35,184 bases of DNA, from assembly GCA_035575035.1 (NCBI GenBank), contig DATLYH010000393.1, positions 1 through 35,184 on the forward strand, in the 5' to 3' direction. The stretch's first letter is position 1, and the number at the start of each line of letters is the position of its first letter. The notes below the pieces were generated by a model, which was not told where the DNA came from, did not search any database, and saw nothing but the letters and a program-made list of their open reading frames with translations. Shown here piece by piece: positions 19,202 through 27,257 of this stretch. The stretch is from DATLYH01 sp035575035 (lineage in GTDB: Bacteria > Planctomycetota > Planctomycetia > Gemmatales > Gemmataceae). A program made the translations under genes and the position numbers.

Positions 19202-19282
19202 GGCGAGCCGGGAGCGTCAGCGACCGGAGGCTCCCGTCGCTGATGCTCATTCTCCTCCGGTCGCTCACGCTCCCGGCTCGCC
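19202..19282. repeat. 29-bp-arm palindrome between rimO and pgsA
   Basis: The arms at 19202-19230 and 19254-19282 match as reverse complements at 28 of 29 positions, with a 23-base loop. The arm core GGGAGCGTCAGCGACCGGAGG is the best copy of the family in this window. The loop itself holds another partial core (CCCGTCGCTGATGCTC). It ends 7 bases after the rimO stop when read on the minus strand and could stabilise or terminate that transcript. Confidence 0.88.
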
Positions 19283-19288
19283 GAATCA

Positions 19289-20683
19289 CTAACGCACCGC
19301 TCCGACCGCCCGCGCTACCAGGTCGTAGCCGTCGGCGGCGGTGACCTTCACCCGCACCAGGTCGCCGGGGCGCAGCCCCTTCCCCTTGACGCGGACCACG
19401 CCGTCGATGTCCGGGGCGTCGGCGTAGCTGCGGGCCCGGACATGGTTGGCAAACTCGGGGTCGGGGCCGTCCACGAGCACTTCCATTTCTCGGCCGACCT
19501 GCCGTCGGCTCCACTCGAACGCCACCCGCTGCTGGCACTCCATCAACCGGTCCCGCCGCTCGAGCTTGACCTCCTCGGGCAGGTGGCCTTCCAGGCGCGT
19601 TGCTGGTGTCCCCGGCTCATAGGAATACGGGAAAACGCCGACGCGCTCGAAGCGGGCCGCTTCGACGAACGCGCGCAGCTCCTCGAACTCCGCCTCCGTC
19701 TCGCCGGGGAAGCCGACAATGAACGTCGTCCGCAGCGCGAGGTTGGGGATGGCCGACCGCAGTCGGGCCAGCAGCTCCTCGGTCTGCTTTCGCGTCACCC
19801 GCCGGGCCATCAGCCGCAGCAGCCGGTCGTTGATGTGCTGCAGCGGCAGGTCAAGGTACGGAAGGATCTTGCGGGCACCGGCCAGGGTCTCGATCAGCTC
19901 GTCGGTGAAGTTGATGGGATAAGCATAGAGGATGCGAATCCATTCGATGCCGTCGAGCCGGTCCAACTCGCGGAGCAACTCTGCCAGCCGCACCCGGCCG
20001 TAGAGGTCCATCCCGTAATAGGTCGTGTCCTGGGCGACCAGGATCAGCTCGCGGACGCCGTCATCAGCCAGCTCGCGGGCCTCGCGCACGACTTCCTCGA
20101 TCGGCTTGGTCACGTGTTTGCCGCGCATCGACGGGATGGCGCAGAAGGTGCACAGCCGGTCGCACCCCTCGGAGATCTTCAGGTAGGCGTAGTGGCGCGG
20201 TGTGATGCGCAGCCGGGCCGTGTCCTCCCACGCCCGGACCGGCGCCGGTCGGAAAAGGGAGCGCTGCTCCTCCGAGCCGCGATCGTAAGAGAGCGGTACG
20301 CCGACCGCTCCCTTATGGTCGCGGCTCCGAGCTCGCGCGACGACCTGGCCGATCTCTTCCCGGCCAAAGACGCCGACGATGTGATCAATCTCGGGTACCT
20401 CGCGGAGCAGGTCTTCCTTCTTGCGCTCGGCCAGGCAGCCGGCAACGACAACCGCGCCGACGCGGCCCTGGCGCTTCAGGTCGAGCATCTCGCGGATGAC
20501 GGCGAGCGATTCCTGGCGGGCTGGTTCAATGAATCCGCAAGTGTTGATGACAACGACATCGGCACCGTCGGCGTCCGGCACCAGCGCGTGACCGTCCTGC
20601 GCCAGCTTGCCCAGCATGCGCTCGGAATCGACCAGGTTCTTCGGACAGCCCAGGCTGACGAAGGCAAAGGTCTTTGCACCCAT
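19289..20683 (-). CDS. rimO: Ribosomal protein S12 methylthiotransferase
   Basis: A 464-residue radical-SAM methylthiotransferase that adds a methylthio group to an aspartate of ribosomal protein S12. The N-terminal domain has Cys13 (SLGCPKN), Cys49 (NTCGF) and Cys83 (AGCLAER) for one iron-sulfur cluster. The radical-SAM cluster cysteines are in EGCDRLCTFC (174, 178, 181). LPYLDLPLQHI and FIVGFPGET are further family segments, and the C-terminal TRAM domain ends the protein. The linker residues about 119-137 are encoded by a palindromic repeat (20274-20327), which explains the slightly long protein (usual about 440). The ATG at 20681-20683 gives the family start; an in-frame TTG at 20719 is rejected. 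thiL ends 100 bases upstream. Confidence 0.95.
   Translation of the reverse strand: MGAKTFAFVSLGCPKNLVDSERMLGKLAQDGHALVPDADGADVVVINTCGFIEPARQESLAVIREMLDLKRQGRVGAVVVAGCLAERKKEDLLREVPEIDHIVGVFGREEIGQVVARARSRDHKGAVGVPLSYDRGSEEQRSLFRPAPVRAWEDTARLRITPRHYAYLKISEGCDRLCTFCAIPSMRGKHVTKPIEEVVREARELADDGVRELILVAQDTTYYGMDLYGRVRLAELLRELDRLDGIEWIRILYAYPINFTDELIETLAGARKILPYLDLPLQHINDRLLRLMARRVTRKQTEELLARLRSAIPNLALRTTFIVGFPGETEAEFEELRAFVEAARFERVGVFPYSYEPGTPATRLEGHLPEEVKLERRDRLMECQQRVAFEWSRRQVGREMEVLVDGPDPEFANHVRARSYADAPDIDGVVRVKGKGLRPGDLVRVKVTAADGYDLVARAVGAVR
20274..20327. repeat. Palindromic repeat inside rimO, kept in frame
   Basis: The arms at 20274-20297 and 20304-20327 are reverse complements at 21 of 24 positions, with a 6-base loop. 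The arm starts GAGCCGCGA, like the copies at 17385 and 17420. The element is 54 bases, a multiple of three, and codes for about 18 residues (SRDHKGAVGVPLSYDRGSE) in the linker of RimO between the N-terminal and radical-SAM domains. Confidence 0.88.
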
Positions 20684-20783
20684 GAAGAGGTCCAGCACGC
20701 CCCGTTCCACTCGCGACAACCCGTTCAGTTTATCGAGCCGGGCGCCGCAAGGGAAGGCGGAGAGGCCGGCGGCCGGTCCGAGG

Positions 20784-21707
20784 CTACGGACTGCCGCCTA
20801 ACTCGTGCACGTATCCCGAGGGCGCTAGCGGGCGCCGCCGGCCGTTCTCTTCCAGCCACAAGCCTTGCTCGACACACTCGCCGATGTGAACCAGTGTCAC
20901 CCCGGCTACCGGTTGCGTTCGGAGCAAGGCACGGGCTTCATCCGGCGACACGGCGAAGACTAGCTCGAAGTCCTCGCCGTCGCCCAAGGCGTGCTCCAGG
21001 GCCGTCCGGCCGTCGGCCATCTGCCGCGCCTCATCGGTGATCGGGATCGCCTCGGCACGCAGTACCGCCCCGCAATGGCTCTCCTCAAGCAGATGGTTGA
21101 CATCGGCGGCCAGGCCGTCGCTGATGTCGATCATCGCATGAAGGTTGACCAGACTGTGCAGTTCCAGGGCCTCGCGCACCCGGGGTGTGAAGGTCAGGTG
21201 CTTCCCCCGGATGCTGCCGCCTAAAGGCCCGGTCACCAGCAGCCAGTCGCCCGACCGGGCGCCGCCCCGGCCCACCGGGCCACGCCGCGTCGCCTCCCCC
21301 AACAACGTCACCGCGATGACCAGCGGGCCGTCCCAGCTGTTGGTGTCGCCGCCGACCAGGGCCGTGTCAAAGGCGTCGGCCACATCGCGCAGTCCTCGGT
21401 ACAGTTCTTCCGCCAGGGCCCGCCCCCCCTGCCGCGGTAGGCCGACGCTGACCACCGCCGCCACCGGCCGGCCAGCCATCGCCGCCATATCGCTGAGGTT
21501 GACTGCCATCGCCTTGCGGCCCACCTGCCGCGGTCCCGCTTCGGCGAGGATGAAGCAACTCCCTTCCAGCAGCATGTCGGTGGTCACCAGGCACGGGGCG
21601 CCTGGCGTCAGGCGCAGGGCGGCCGCGTCGTCCCCCGGCCCGATCAGCACGCGCCGGTCAGCCGGGGTCAACCGCCGGACCCAGTCGATGTAAGCAAATT
21701 CGCTCAT
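20784..21707 (-). CDS. thiL: Thiamine-monophosphate kinase
   Basis: A 307-residue kinase that converts thiamine monophosphate to the diphosphate cofactor using ATP. Family segments are clear: GPGDDAAAL (23-31), VTTDMLLEG, KAMAVNLSDMAAMAG (about 64-78), VGGDTNS and MIDISDGLAADVNHLLEES, which hold the Asp residues that bind Mg-ATP. The C-terminal GDGEDFELVF is also typical. Start ATG at 21705-21707 with GGGGAG close upstream. It is the first gene of the minus-strand series thiL-rimO-pgsA, divergent from the WD40 gene across a 253-base gap. Confidence 0.94.
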   Translation of the reverse strand: MSEFAYIDWVRRLTPADRRVLIGPGDDAAALRLTPGAPCLVTTDMLLEGSCFILAEAGPRQVGRKAMAVNLSDMAAMAGRPVAAVVSVGLPRQGGRALAEELYRGLRDVADAFDTALVGGDTNSWDGPLVIAVTLLGEATRRGPVGRGGARSGDWLLVTGPLGGSIRGKHLTFTPRVREALELHSLVNLHAMIDISDGLAADVNHLLEESHCGAVLRAEAIPITDEARQMADGRTALEHALGDGEDFELVFAVSPDEARALLRTQPVAGVTLVHIGECVEQGLWLEENGRRRPLAPSGYVHELGGSP

Positions 21708-21735
21708 GGCTCCCCGTAAGAGGCGCTAACATTTC

Positions 21736-21781
21736 GGCGAGCGGCCGGTGTGAACCGGCCGGTTGACACCGGCCGCTCGCC
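21736..21781. repeat. 46-bp near-perfect palindrome (CCGGTGTGAACCGG family)
   Basis: The sequence equals its own reverse complement at 44 of 46 positions, so it has 23-base arms with no loop. Bases 21742-21761 are identical to 4375-4394. It lies 28 bases upstream of the thiL start, in the divergent gap shared with the WD40 gene, and may affect transcription or simply be a mobile palindrome. Confidence 0.9.
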
Positions 21782-21960
21782 AGTTCGTTCGAAGCGCTAA
21801 TTCAGGACGCAGATGAATCCTCTCCCTTGTTTCCCCTTTCCCGCCTGATTTTCTGGGCCGCCCGGCCGCACGCCCTGAAAAACTATTGTAAGATTGGAAG
21901 GACAGATAAGAGGCGGGTGAAACTCTGTCCGACCAGCGCTCATTCCCCGAGGTCTGTCCC

Positions 21961-23943
21961 ATGCGCTCCCCGACCGTCTCGTCTAGCCCACATTCGTCCC
22001 CCCGGGTTGGGGGGCCCCATGCTCCCATGTTCCAGGTGTTCGGCGAGCTTCCCTTCCGCACCGACGGCGACCTGCTGGCATTGGCCTTCGCACCGGATGG
22101 CAGTCTCTGGTCCGTGGAGGAACCGGGCGTGCTGCGGCACTGGCGGCTAGCCGAGCGGCAGATGCTTGACTGGCACCTGCTCAGCGATCTGGAAACGCTC
22201 TGGGTCTTTAGCAGCGGCGCCACCCTGCTGGCTTCCGGCAGCGACGACCTGTCCCTCTGGGATGTCGGGCGCGGCCGGCTGCTGACGGTCCTGGAGCAGC
22301 CATCGTGGGTGACCGCCGTGGCCTTCAGCCCGGACGCCGCCCTGCTGGCCACCGGCCATGACGACGGTATCGTCCGGCTCTGGGACCTGCGCCGCCGGCG
22401 CCTGGCCCGCACCCTGGATGGCCACGGCCGGCCGGTCAGCGCCCTGGCGTTCAGCGCCGACGGTGCGCGGCTGGCCTCGGCCGGCGAGGACCGGATCATC
22501 CGGCTGTGGCAACTGCCTGACGGCCGGCCCGATGGCAGTCTGATCGGTCATACCGACCGCATTCCCGCCCTGGCCTGGCACCCGCAGGGCCATCGCCTCT
22601 ACTCTGCCGGCTGGGACACCACCGCCCGGGTCTGGGACGCCTCTTCGTGCGAACCAATCATCCTGCTCAATAGCCATGCCGCCCAGGTAACGACCCTGGC
22701 CCTGAGCCTCGATGGCCGGCTGCTCGCCTGTGCCGACTCGACCAGCGCCATCCACCTCTGGGACACGGCAGCCCACAAGACCCGGCAGGTCCTTCGTGGC
22801 CCGACCGGCGATGTGCGCTGCCTGGCGTTCAGTGCCGACGGCGAGCAACTCGCCGCTGGCGGCGGTGATCGGGTCGTACACCTTTGGGATAGCCTGGACC
22901 GGGGCGGCCCACCCCCCTCACCCCCTGCCCCTCTCCCCTCCGCGCGGGAAGAGGAGAGTGATACTTCGTCCCTCCGCCGCTCCGCAGAGGATAGGCCGGC
23001 GCCCGTCACGCGCCAGGTCTTTGGCCCTTCGGCCGGCGGAGTGGGCGGCCCCGAGCACGAGGTCCGCACCAACCTGGCCCTGAGTCCCGATGGGGCCCGC
23101 CTAGCCTGCATCGACGGCGACTATGGGCTGCGCGTCTGGGAGACGGCCTCGGCCCGCCCGGTGCTCACCGATGCGGAGGCTGGGCCGCTGTTCGCCCTGG
23201 CCTGGAGCCCCGACGGCCGACGAATCGCCGGCGGCGGCCACGGGGCGATCCGCCTCTGGAATGCGGCCGACGGGCAAAGGCAGCCAGTGCAGGAGGGGCA
23301 GCCGCTGCCGACCACGGTGCTGGCGTTCACGCCGGACGGTGCAATACTGGCCTCGGCCAGCGCTCTGGGGTTCGACGTCTGGCTCTGGAACCCGAACACC
23401 GGTGAGCCGATCCTGCTCATTCCGGACGCCGTGGATGGCTGCGCCGTTGAGGCGCTGGCCTTCCATCCGGAGGGCCGGCTGCTGGCGGTCGGCGGCATCG
23501 ACTGGCTGGCGACGGGCGGCTCGGATGGCATGGTGGTGATCTGGGACGTGCCCCGGCGCTGCCCGGCGGCCACCTGGCAGGGTGGGGTGCGCGGGCTGGC
23601 TTTCCACCCCTCGGGCCGGCTGCTGGCCGGCGCCACGCTGGCGCGGTCAGTCCGGGTCTGGGACCCGCGGACGGGGCAGCTGGTGGCCGAGCTGACCGGC
23701 CATGACGATCTGGTGAACTGTGTGACTTACAGCCCCGACGGCAACTGGCTGGCCTCGGCCGGGGCCGACCGGACCGTGCGCCTCTGGGACGCGGACACCG
23801 GCCGGCTGCTGGCCCGCGCCGAGCTGGACACGCAGGTCAAGGCCCTGGCCTTCTCGCCCGACGGCCGCTATCTCTTCACCGGCAATGCCAACACCAGTTG
23901 TTATCAGCTCGACGTTGCCCGCCTGCTCGACGCCGGGACCTGA
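21961..23943 (+). CDS. WD40-repeat protein, two predicted seven-blade propellers
   Basis: A 660-residue protein made almost entirely of WD40 repeats, with no kinase, helicase or signal-peptide segment. I count 14 blades ending in LWD-like motifs: seven from about residue 36 to 314 and seven from about 364 to 655. Between them is a Pro/Ser/Glu-rich stretch (about 315-362) encoded by a GC-rich repeat at 22912-22961 and its flank. The likely role is a scaffold for protein-protein interaction in the cytoplasm; the partner is unknown. ATG at 21961 has GAGG eight bases upstream; another at 22027 is possible. WD40-only proteins are plentiful in planctomycetes. It is divergent from thiL and followed by cmk after 99 bases with a palindrome. 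Confidence 0.9.
   Translation: MRSPTVSSSPHSSPRVGGPHAPMFQVFGELPFRTDGDLLALAFAPDGSLWSVEEPGVLRHWRLAERQMLDWHLLSDLETLWVFSSGATLLASGSDDLSLWDVGRGRLLTVLEQPSWVTAVAFSPDAALLATGHDDGIVRLWDLRRRRLARTLDGHGRPVSALAFSADGARLASAGEDRIIRLWQLPDGRPDGSLIGHTDRIPALAWHPQGHRLYSAGWDTTARVWDASSCEPIILLNSHAAQVTTLALSLDGRLLACADSTSAIHLWDTAAHKTRQVLRGPTGDVRCLAFSADGEQLAAGGGDRVVHLWDSLDRGGPPPSPPAPLPSAREEESDTSSLRRSAEDRPAPVTRQVFGPSAGGVGGPEHEVRTNLALSPDGARLACIDGDYGLRVWETASARPVLTDAEAGPLFALAWSPDGRRIAGGGHGAIRLWNAADGQRQPVQEGQPLPTTVLAFTPDGAILASASALGFDVWLWNPNTGEPILLIPDAVDGCAVEALAFHPEGRLLAVGGIDWLATGGSDGMVVIWDVPRRCPAATWQGGVRGLAFHPSGRLLAGATLARSVRVWDPRTGQLVAELTGHDDLVNCVTYSPDGNWLASAGADRTVRLWDADTGRLLARAELDTQVKALAFSPDGRYLFTGNANTSCYQLDVARLLDAGT
22912..22961. 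repeat. CCCCCTCACCCCCTGCCCCT-type repeat inside the WD40 gene
   Basis: This segment has the form of a widespread bacterial intergenic repeat: a C-rich CCCTCACCCC run, then CTCTCCC, a short loop and GAAGAGGAGAG, able to fold into a hairpin. Here it is read through in frame as a PPSPPAPLPS-type stretch. It sits between blade 7 and blade 8 of the protein. The boundaries are approximate; the unusual composition continues to about 23050. Confidence 0.7.
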
Positions 23944-23973
23944 CCGGACCAAACTGCGAAAGACAAACGGCAC

Positions 23974-24024
23974 AGGACGAAGTACAAAGTAGGGAACGAG
24001 GTTTCGTACGGAGTACTTCGTCCT
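23974..24024. repeat. Inverted repeat just upstream of cmk
   Basis: Perfect 12-base arms (AGGACGAAGTAC) at 23974-23985 and 24013-24024, extended by AAACGG on one side and CCGTTT on the other with a one-base slip. The 27-base loop is less GC-rich than its surroundings. The outer end reaches within 10 bases of the cmk ATG, so no normal Shine-Dalgarno is visible there. Confidence 0.8.
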
Positions 24025-24042
24025 TTGTCCGTTTCGGGTGCC

Positions 24043-24729
24043 ATGATCGTCACGATCGACGGCCCGGCCGGGGCCGGCAAGAGCAGCGCGGCCCGGCTGT
24101 TGGCCGGCCGGCTGGGGTTCGACTACCTCGACACCGGGGCCATGTATCGGGCGGTGACGCTGGCCGGGCTGCGGGCCGGCATCGACCTGCGCGACCAGGC
24201 GGCCCTGGCAGAGCTGCTGGCCGGCCTCCGCCTGGAGATGCCGCCGGGTCGGGTCCTGCTCAACGGCGAGGATGTCACCGCCGCCATCCGCACCGCCGAG
24301 GTGACCGCCGCCTCCGCCGCCGTGGCCGACAGCCCCGTGGTGCGCCGGCGGCTGGTCGAGCTGCAACGGCAGCTGGCCCAGGGGCGCGATATCGTCTGCG
24401 AGGGGCGGGACCAGGGGACGCTGGTCTTCCCCGATGCCGCGTGCAAGTTCTTCCTGACGGCCGATCCGGTGGAACGGGCCCGCCGCCGCCAGCGCGAGAT
24501 GCTTGCCCGCGGCGAGGCGGTTGACCTCGCCGAGTTGCTCCGGGCCCAGGAGGCCCGCGACCGGCGCGACGCCGCCCGCGACCTGGCCCCGATGGTGCCC
24601 GCCCCCGACGCCATCCACCTGGACAGCACCCACCTGACGTTGGAGCAGGTCGTCGATCGTATGGAAGAGGAAGTGCGCCGATGCCGGACTGGTTCGCCGA
24701 CCTCTGGTACGAGGCGGTCTCCTGGGTGA
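24043..24729 (+). CDS. cmk: Cytidylate kinase
   Basis: A 228-residue kinase that phosphorylates CMP and dCMP with ATP. P-loop GPAGAGKSS at 7-15, DTGAMYR at about 32-38, EGRDQGTLVFPDA (about 120-132), and the C-terminal RDRRDAARDLAPMVPAPDA segment are all diagnostic of Cmk. Its reported usual length is about 225 residues. ATG at 24043 is chosen because it begins MIVTIDGPAG; the frame upstream crosses the inverted repeat. The last 49 bases overlap the start of plsC, so the two are translated from one message. A Cmk-PlsC pair is a known order in some bacteria. Confidence 0.95.
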   Translation: MIVTIDGPAGAGKSSAARLLAGRLGFDYLDTGAMYRAVTLAGLRAGIDLRDQAALAELLAGLRLEMPPGRVLLNGEDVTAAIRTAEVTAASAAVADSPVVRRRLVELQRQLAQGRDIVCEGRDQGTLVFPDAACKFFLTADPVERARRRQREMLARGEAVDLAELLRAQEARDRRDAARDLAPMVPAPDAIHLDSTHLTLEQVVDRMEEEVRRCRTGSPTSGTRRSPG

Positions 24730-25346
24730 GCGCCGCCGGGGCCCTGCTGGGCTTCAGTGCCCGGGTCGAGGGAGGGCACCATATCCCCCGCCGGGGTCCT
24801 GTCCTCCTGCTTGCCAATCATCAATGTTACCTCGACCCGGTCTTCGTCGGCCTTGCCACCCGCCGCCGACTCTGCTTTCTGGCGCGCAAGAATCTGTGGC
24901 GGCACAAGGCCCTCGGTTGGTTGATCAGCAGCCTCAATGCGTTCCCTGTCGATCAGGAAGGGGTGGCCAAGGAAGGGCTCCGGACGGTCCTCGATCTGCT
25001 GGGGCGCGGCCGGGCGGTGCTGATCTTTCCCGAGGGGCAACGGACCTGGGACGGCAAGATGGGGCCGTTGAAGCCCGGGGTCCATCTACTCATCAAACGG
25101 GCCCGGCCGCCGATTGTGCCGGTCGGCATCGCAGGCGCCTACGATGCCTGGCCGCGCTGGCGTCCCTACCCGCTGCCGGCGCCGCTGTTCCCGCCGGTGG
25201 GCCGGGGCACCGTCGCCGTCTCGGTCGGCAAGCCGATCGACCCGGGCCGCTTCGCCGACCTGCCGCGCGAGAAAGTACTCACCGAGCTGTTCGCCGAGAT
25301 CCATGCCCTGTGGCAACGAGCGGAGCGTCTGCGGCGCCGGGGCTGA
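24681..25346 (+). CDS. plsC: 1-acyl-sn-glycerol-3-phosphate acyltransferase (PlsC-like)
   Basis: A 221-residue membrane-bound acyltransferase. NHQCYLDP (46-53) is the NHX4D catalytic motif, with His47 and Asp52. FPEGQRT (116-122) is the substrate-binding motif, and IVPVGIAGAYDAW follows as in family members. It probably acylates lysophosphatidic acid to phosphatidic acid, feeding pgsA-type phospholipid synthesis. The start overlaps cmk by 49 bases and has GAGG about 11 bases before the ATG. Confidence 0.92.
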   Translation: MPDWFADLWYEAVSWVSAAGALLGFSARVEGGHHIPRRGPVLLLANHQCYLDPVFVGLATRRRLCFLARKNLWRHKALGWLISSLNAFPVDQEGVAKEGLRTVLDLLGRGRAVLIFPEGQRTWDGKMGPLKPGVHLLIKRARPPIVPVGIAGAYDAWPRWRPYPLPAPLFPPVGRGTVAVSVGKPIDPGRFADLPREKVLTELFAEIHALWQRAERLRRRG

Positions 25347-25354
25347 TCCGTGGC

Positions 25355-25383
25355 TTGACTTTCGCGGCCCTTTCGGCGATGAT
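25355..25383 (+). promoter_or_regulatory. Possible sigma-70-type promoter before the carbamoyltransferase gene
   Basis: TTGACT (25355-25360), a 17-base spacer and GATGAT (25378-25383) fit a -35/-10 pair at 5/6 and 4/6. They lie in the 108-base gap between plsC and the next gene. Short matches like this arise by chance, so this is tentative. Confidence 0.35.
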
Positions 25384-25454
25384 GCCGCGCCTGCCGCGAG
25401 CCGCACCCCGTTCCGTCGCTCACCTTCTGGTTTTCCCCAAGGATGGGTGAAAGC

Positions 25455-27257
25455 ATGTCGAACATTCTCGGTTTCACTGCGTGGTTCCACGATTCGTCCG
25501 CCTGTCTGCTCCGCGACGGCCAACTGGTCGCCTTCGCCGAGGAGGAGCGCTTCTCGCGCCGCAAACATACCCCCGAATATCCCCGGCGCTCGATCGAATA
25601 CTGTCTGGCCGAGGGCGGGCTGACGCTCGACGAACTGGACGCGGTCGTGTTCTACATGGATCCGCGCACCATGATCCGCAACAACCTCTGGTATCTGCTC
25701 CGCTTCTTCCCCTGGAGCCTGAACCTGTTCCGCAAGAGCACCACGGTGGTGCCGATCCGGGAACGCTACCGTAACCTGTTGAACATCAAGCCGATCCTCT
25801 GCCGCGAGCACGGGGCTGTCGGCCGATTCCCGCTGGTAACGCTGCCCCACTACCGGACCCACCAGGGGGCCGCCTTCCTTTGTTCGCCGTTTGACGATGC
25901 CGCCATCATCACCATGGACGTGGCCGTGGACGGCACCACCCAGACCATCGCCCACGGCAAGGGGAACCGGATCGAGACGGTCCTCAAGCATACGCTGCCG
26001 CACGGCTGGGGGATGCTTTACTGCGCGTTTACGCGGTACGTCGGCTTCAAGTTTTACGATGAGTACAAGGTGATGGGCATGGCCGCCTACGGCCGGCCGC
26101 GTTACCTCGACTTCATCGAAGAGCGGCTGTATCGGTTCGACGACGAGACCGGCGAGTTCCAGCTGAATCTGGATTACTTTGCTTACCAGTACCACGGGAT
26201 GCGCCGACTCTGGAACGACCGACTGACGCGGGAGCTAGGCCCGGCGCGCGACCCGTCCCGACCGCTGGAGCAGCGGGATTACGACCTGGCGGCCAGCATT
26301 CAGGCGGCCACCGAGCGCTTCGGCGTCCGTATGGCCCGGCTGGCGCGGCGGCTGACCGGGGCCCGCAACCTGACCATGGCCGGCGGCGTGGTGCAGAACT
26401 GCCTCATGAATCAAAAGATCATCGAGGCCGGCCTCTTCGATCAGGTCTTTCTGCAACCTTTGGCCAGCGACGTGGGCTGCTCGCTGGGCGGGGCGCTGTA
26501 TCACTACCACTGCACGCTCGGCCGGCCGCGCTCCTTCGTGATGAACCACCTCTACTGGGGTCCCGACTACAAGGATGACTATCGCACCGCCCTCCAGGAG
26601 CGCGGGTTGGTCTTCAAGCAGGTCGAAAGCCCGGCGGCGGAGATCGCCCGGGCCATCGCCGAGGGGATGATTGTCGGCTTCGTCTGCGGCCGTATGGAGG
26701 CGGGACCGCGGGCCCTGGGGGCGCGCTCCATCTTGGCCGATCCCCGCCGGCACGACATGAAGGACATCCTCAACCTCCGCGTCAAGCATCGCGAGCACTT
26801 CCGCCCCTTCGCCCCCAGCTGCCTGGAAGAGCGGATGGACGAGGTCTTCGAACCGCTACCCGGCTGCCGGTCGCTGGGATACATGATCACCACGGCCACC
26901 GTCCGGCCCGAGATGCGCCCGCGGGTGCCGACCATCACCCACAACGACGGCACCGCCCGACCGCAGGCGGTCAGCCGGGCCACCAGTCCGCTTTACTGGG
27001 AGATCATTCACGAGTTCGACAAACTGACCGGCGTTCCGGTCGTGGTCAACACCTCCTTCAACGACAACGAGCCGATCGTCTGTACGCCCCAGGATGCCAT
27101 CAATTGTTTCCTGCGGACGCGGATCGACCTGCTGGTGCTGGAGAATTACCTGGTCTATCGGAAGGACAATGAGCACATCATCGCGGCCGCCCGGGAGCGG
27201 GTCGGTGTATCGGCAGGCGGTGCTGGCCGAGATGTGGCGGCTGGCGTCGCTCCTTGA
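25455..27257 (+). CDS. NodU/CmcH-family carbamoyltransferase
   Basis: About 600 residues. The N-terminal Hsp70-like ATPase-fold part begins ILGFTAWFHDSSACLL and has GWGMLYCAFTRYVGFK...EYKVMGMAAYG and AGGVVQNCLMNQ. The C-terminal YrdC-like/Kae1-related part has GRMEAGPRALGARSILADPR, HFRPFAPS, NTSFNDNEPIVCTP and DLLVLENYLV. The family transfers a carbamoyl group from carbamoyl phosphate via carbamoyl-AMP to a sugar or antibiotic hydroxyl, here probably a surface or secreted glycan. The exact acceptor is unknown. ATG at 25455 gives the usual MSNILG-type start; ATG at 25443 is an alternative with AAGG just ahead. It overlaps the next gene by 53 bases, so the two are coupled. Confidence 0.93.
   Translation: MSNILGFTAWFHDSSACLLRDGQLVAFAEEERFSRRKHTPEYPRRSIEYCLAEGGLTLDELDAVVFYMDPRTMIRNNLWYLLRFFPWSLNLFRKSTTVVPIRERYRNLLNIKPILCREHGAVGRFPLVTLPHYRTHQGAAFLCSPFDDAAIITMDVAVDGTTQTIAHGKGNRIETVLKHTLPHGWGMLYCAFTRYVGFKFYDEYKVMGMAAYGRPRYLDFIEERLYRFDDETGEFQLNLDYFAYQYHGMRRLWNDRLTRELGPARDPSRPLEQRDYDLAASIQAATERFGVRMARLARRLTGARNLTMAGGVVQNCLMNQKIIEAGLFDQVFLQPLASDVGCSLGGALYHYHCTLGRPRSFVMNHLYWGPDYKDDYRTALQERGLVFKQVESPAAEIARAIAEGMIVGFVCGRMEAGPRALGARSILADPRRHDMKDILNLRVKHREHFRPFAPSCLEERMDEVFEPLPGCRSLGYMITTATVRPEMRPRVPTITHNDGTARPQAVSRATSPLYWEIIHEFDKLTGVPVVVNTSFNDNEPIVCTPQDAINCFLRTRIDLLVLENYLVYRKDNEHIIAAARERVGVSAGGAGRDVAAGVAP

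Noticed and set aside
22358..23083. Several Ala/Arg/Ser-rich alternative frames within the WD40 gene
   Set aside because: They are frame-shadows of the WD40 coding sequence with biased composition and no start signal.
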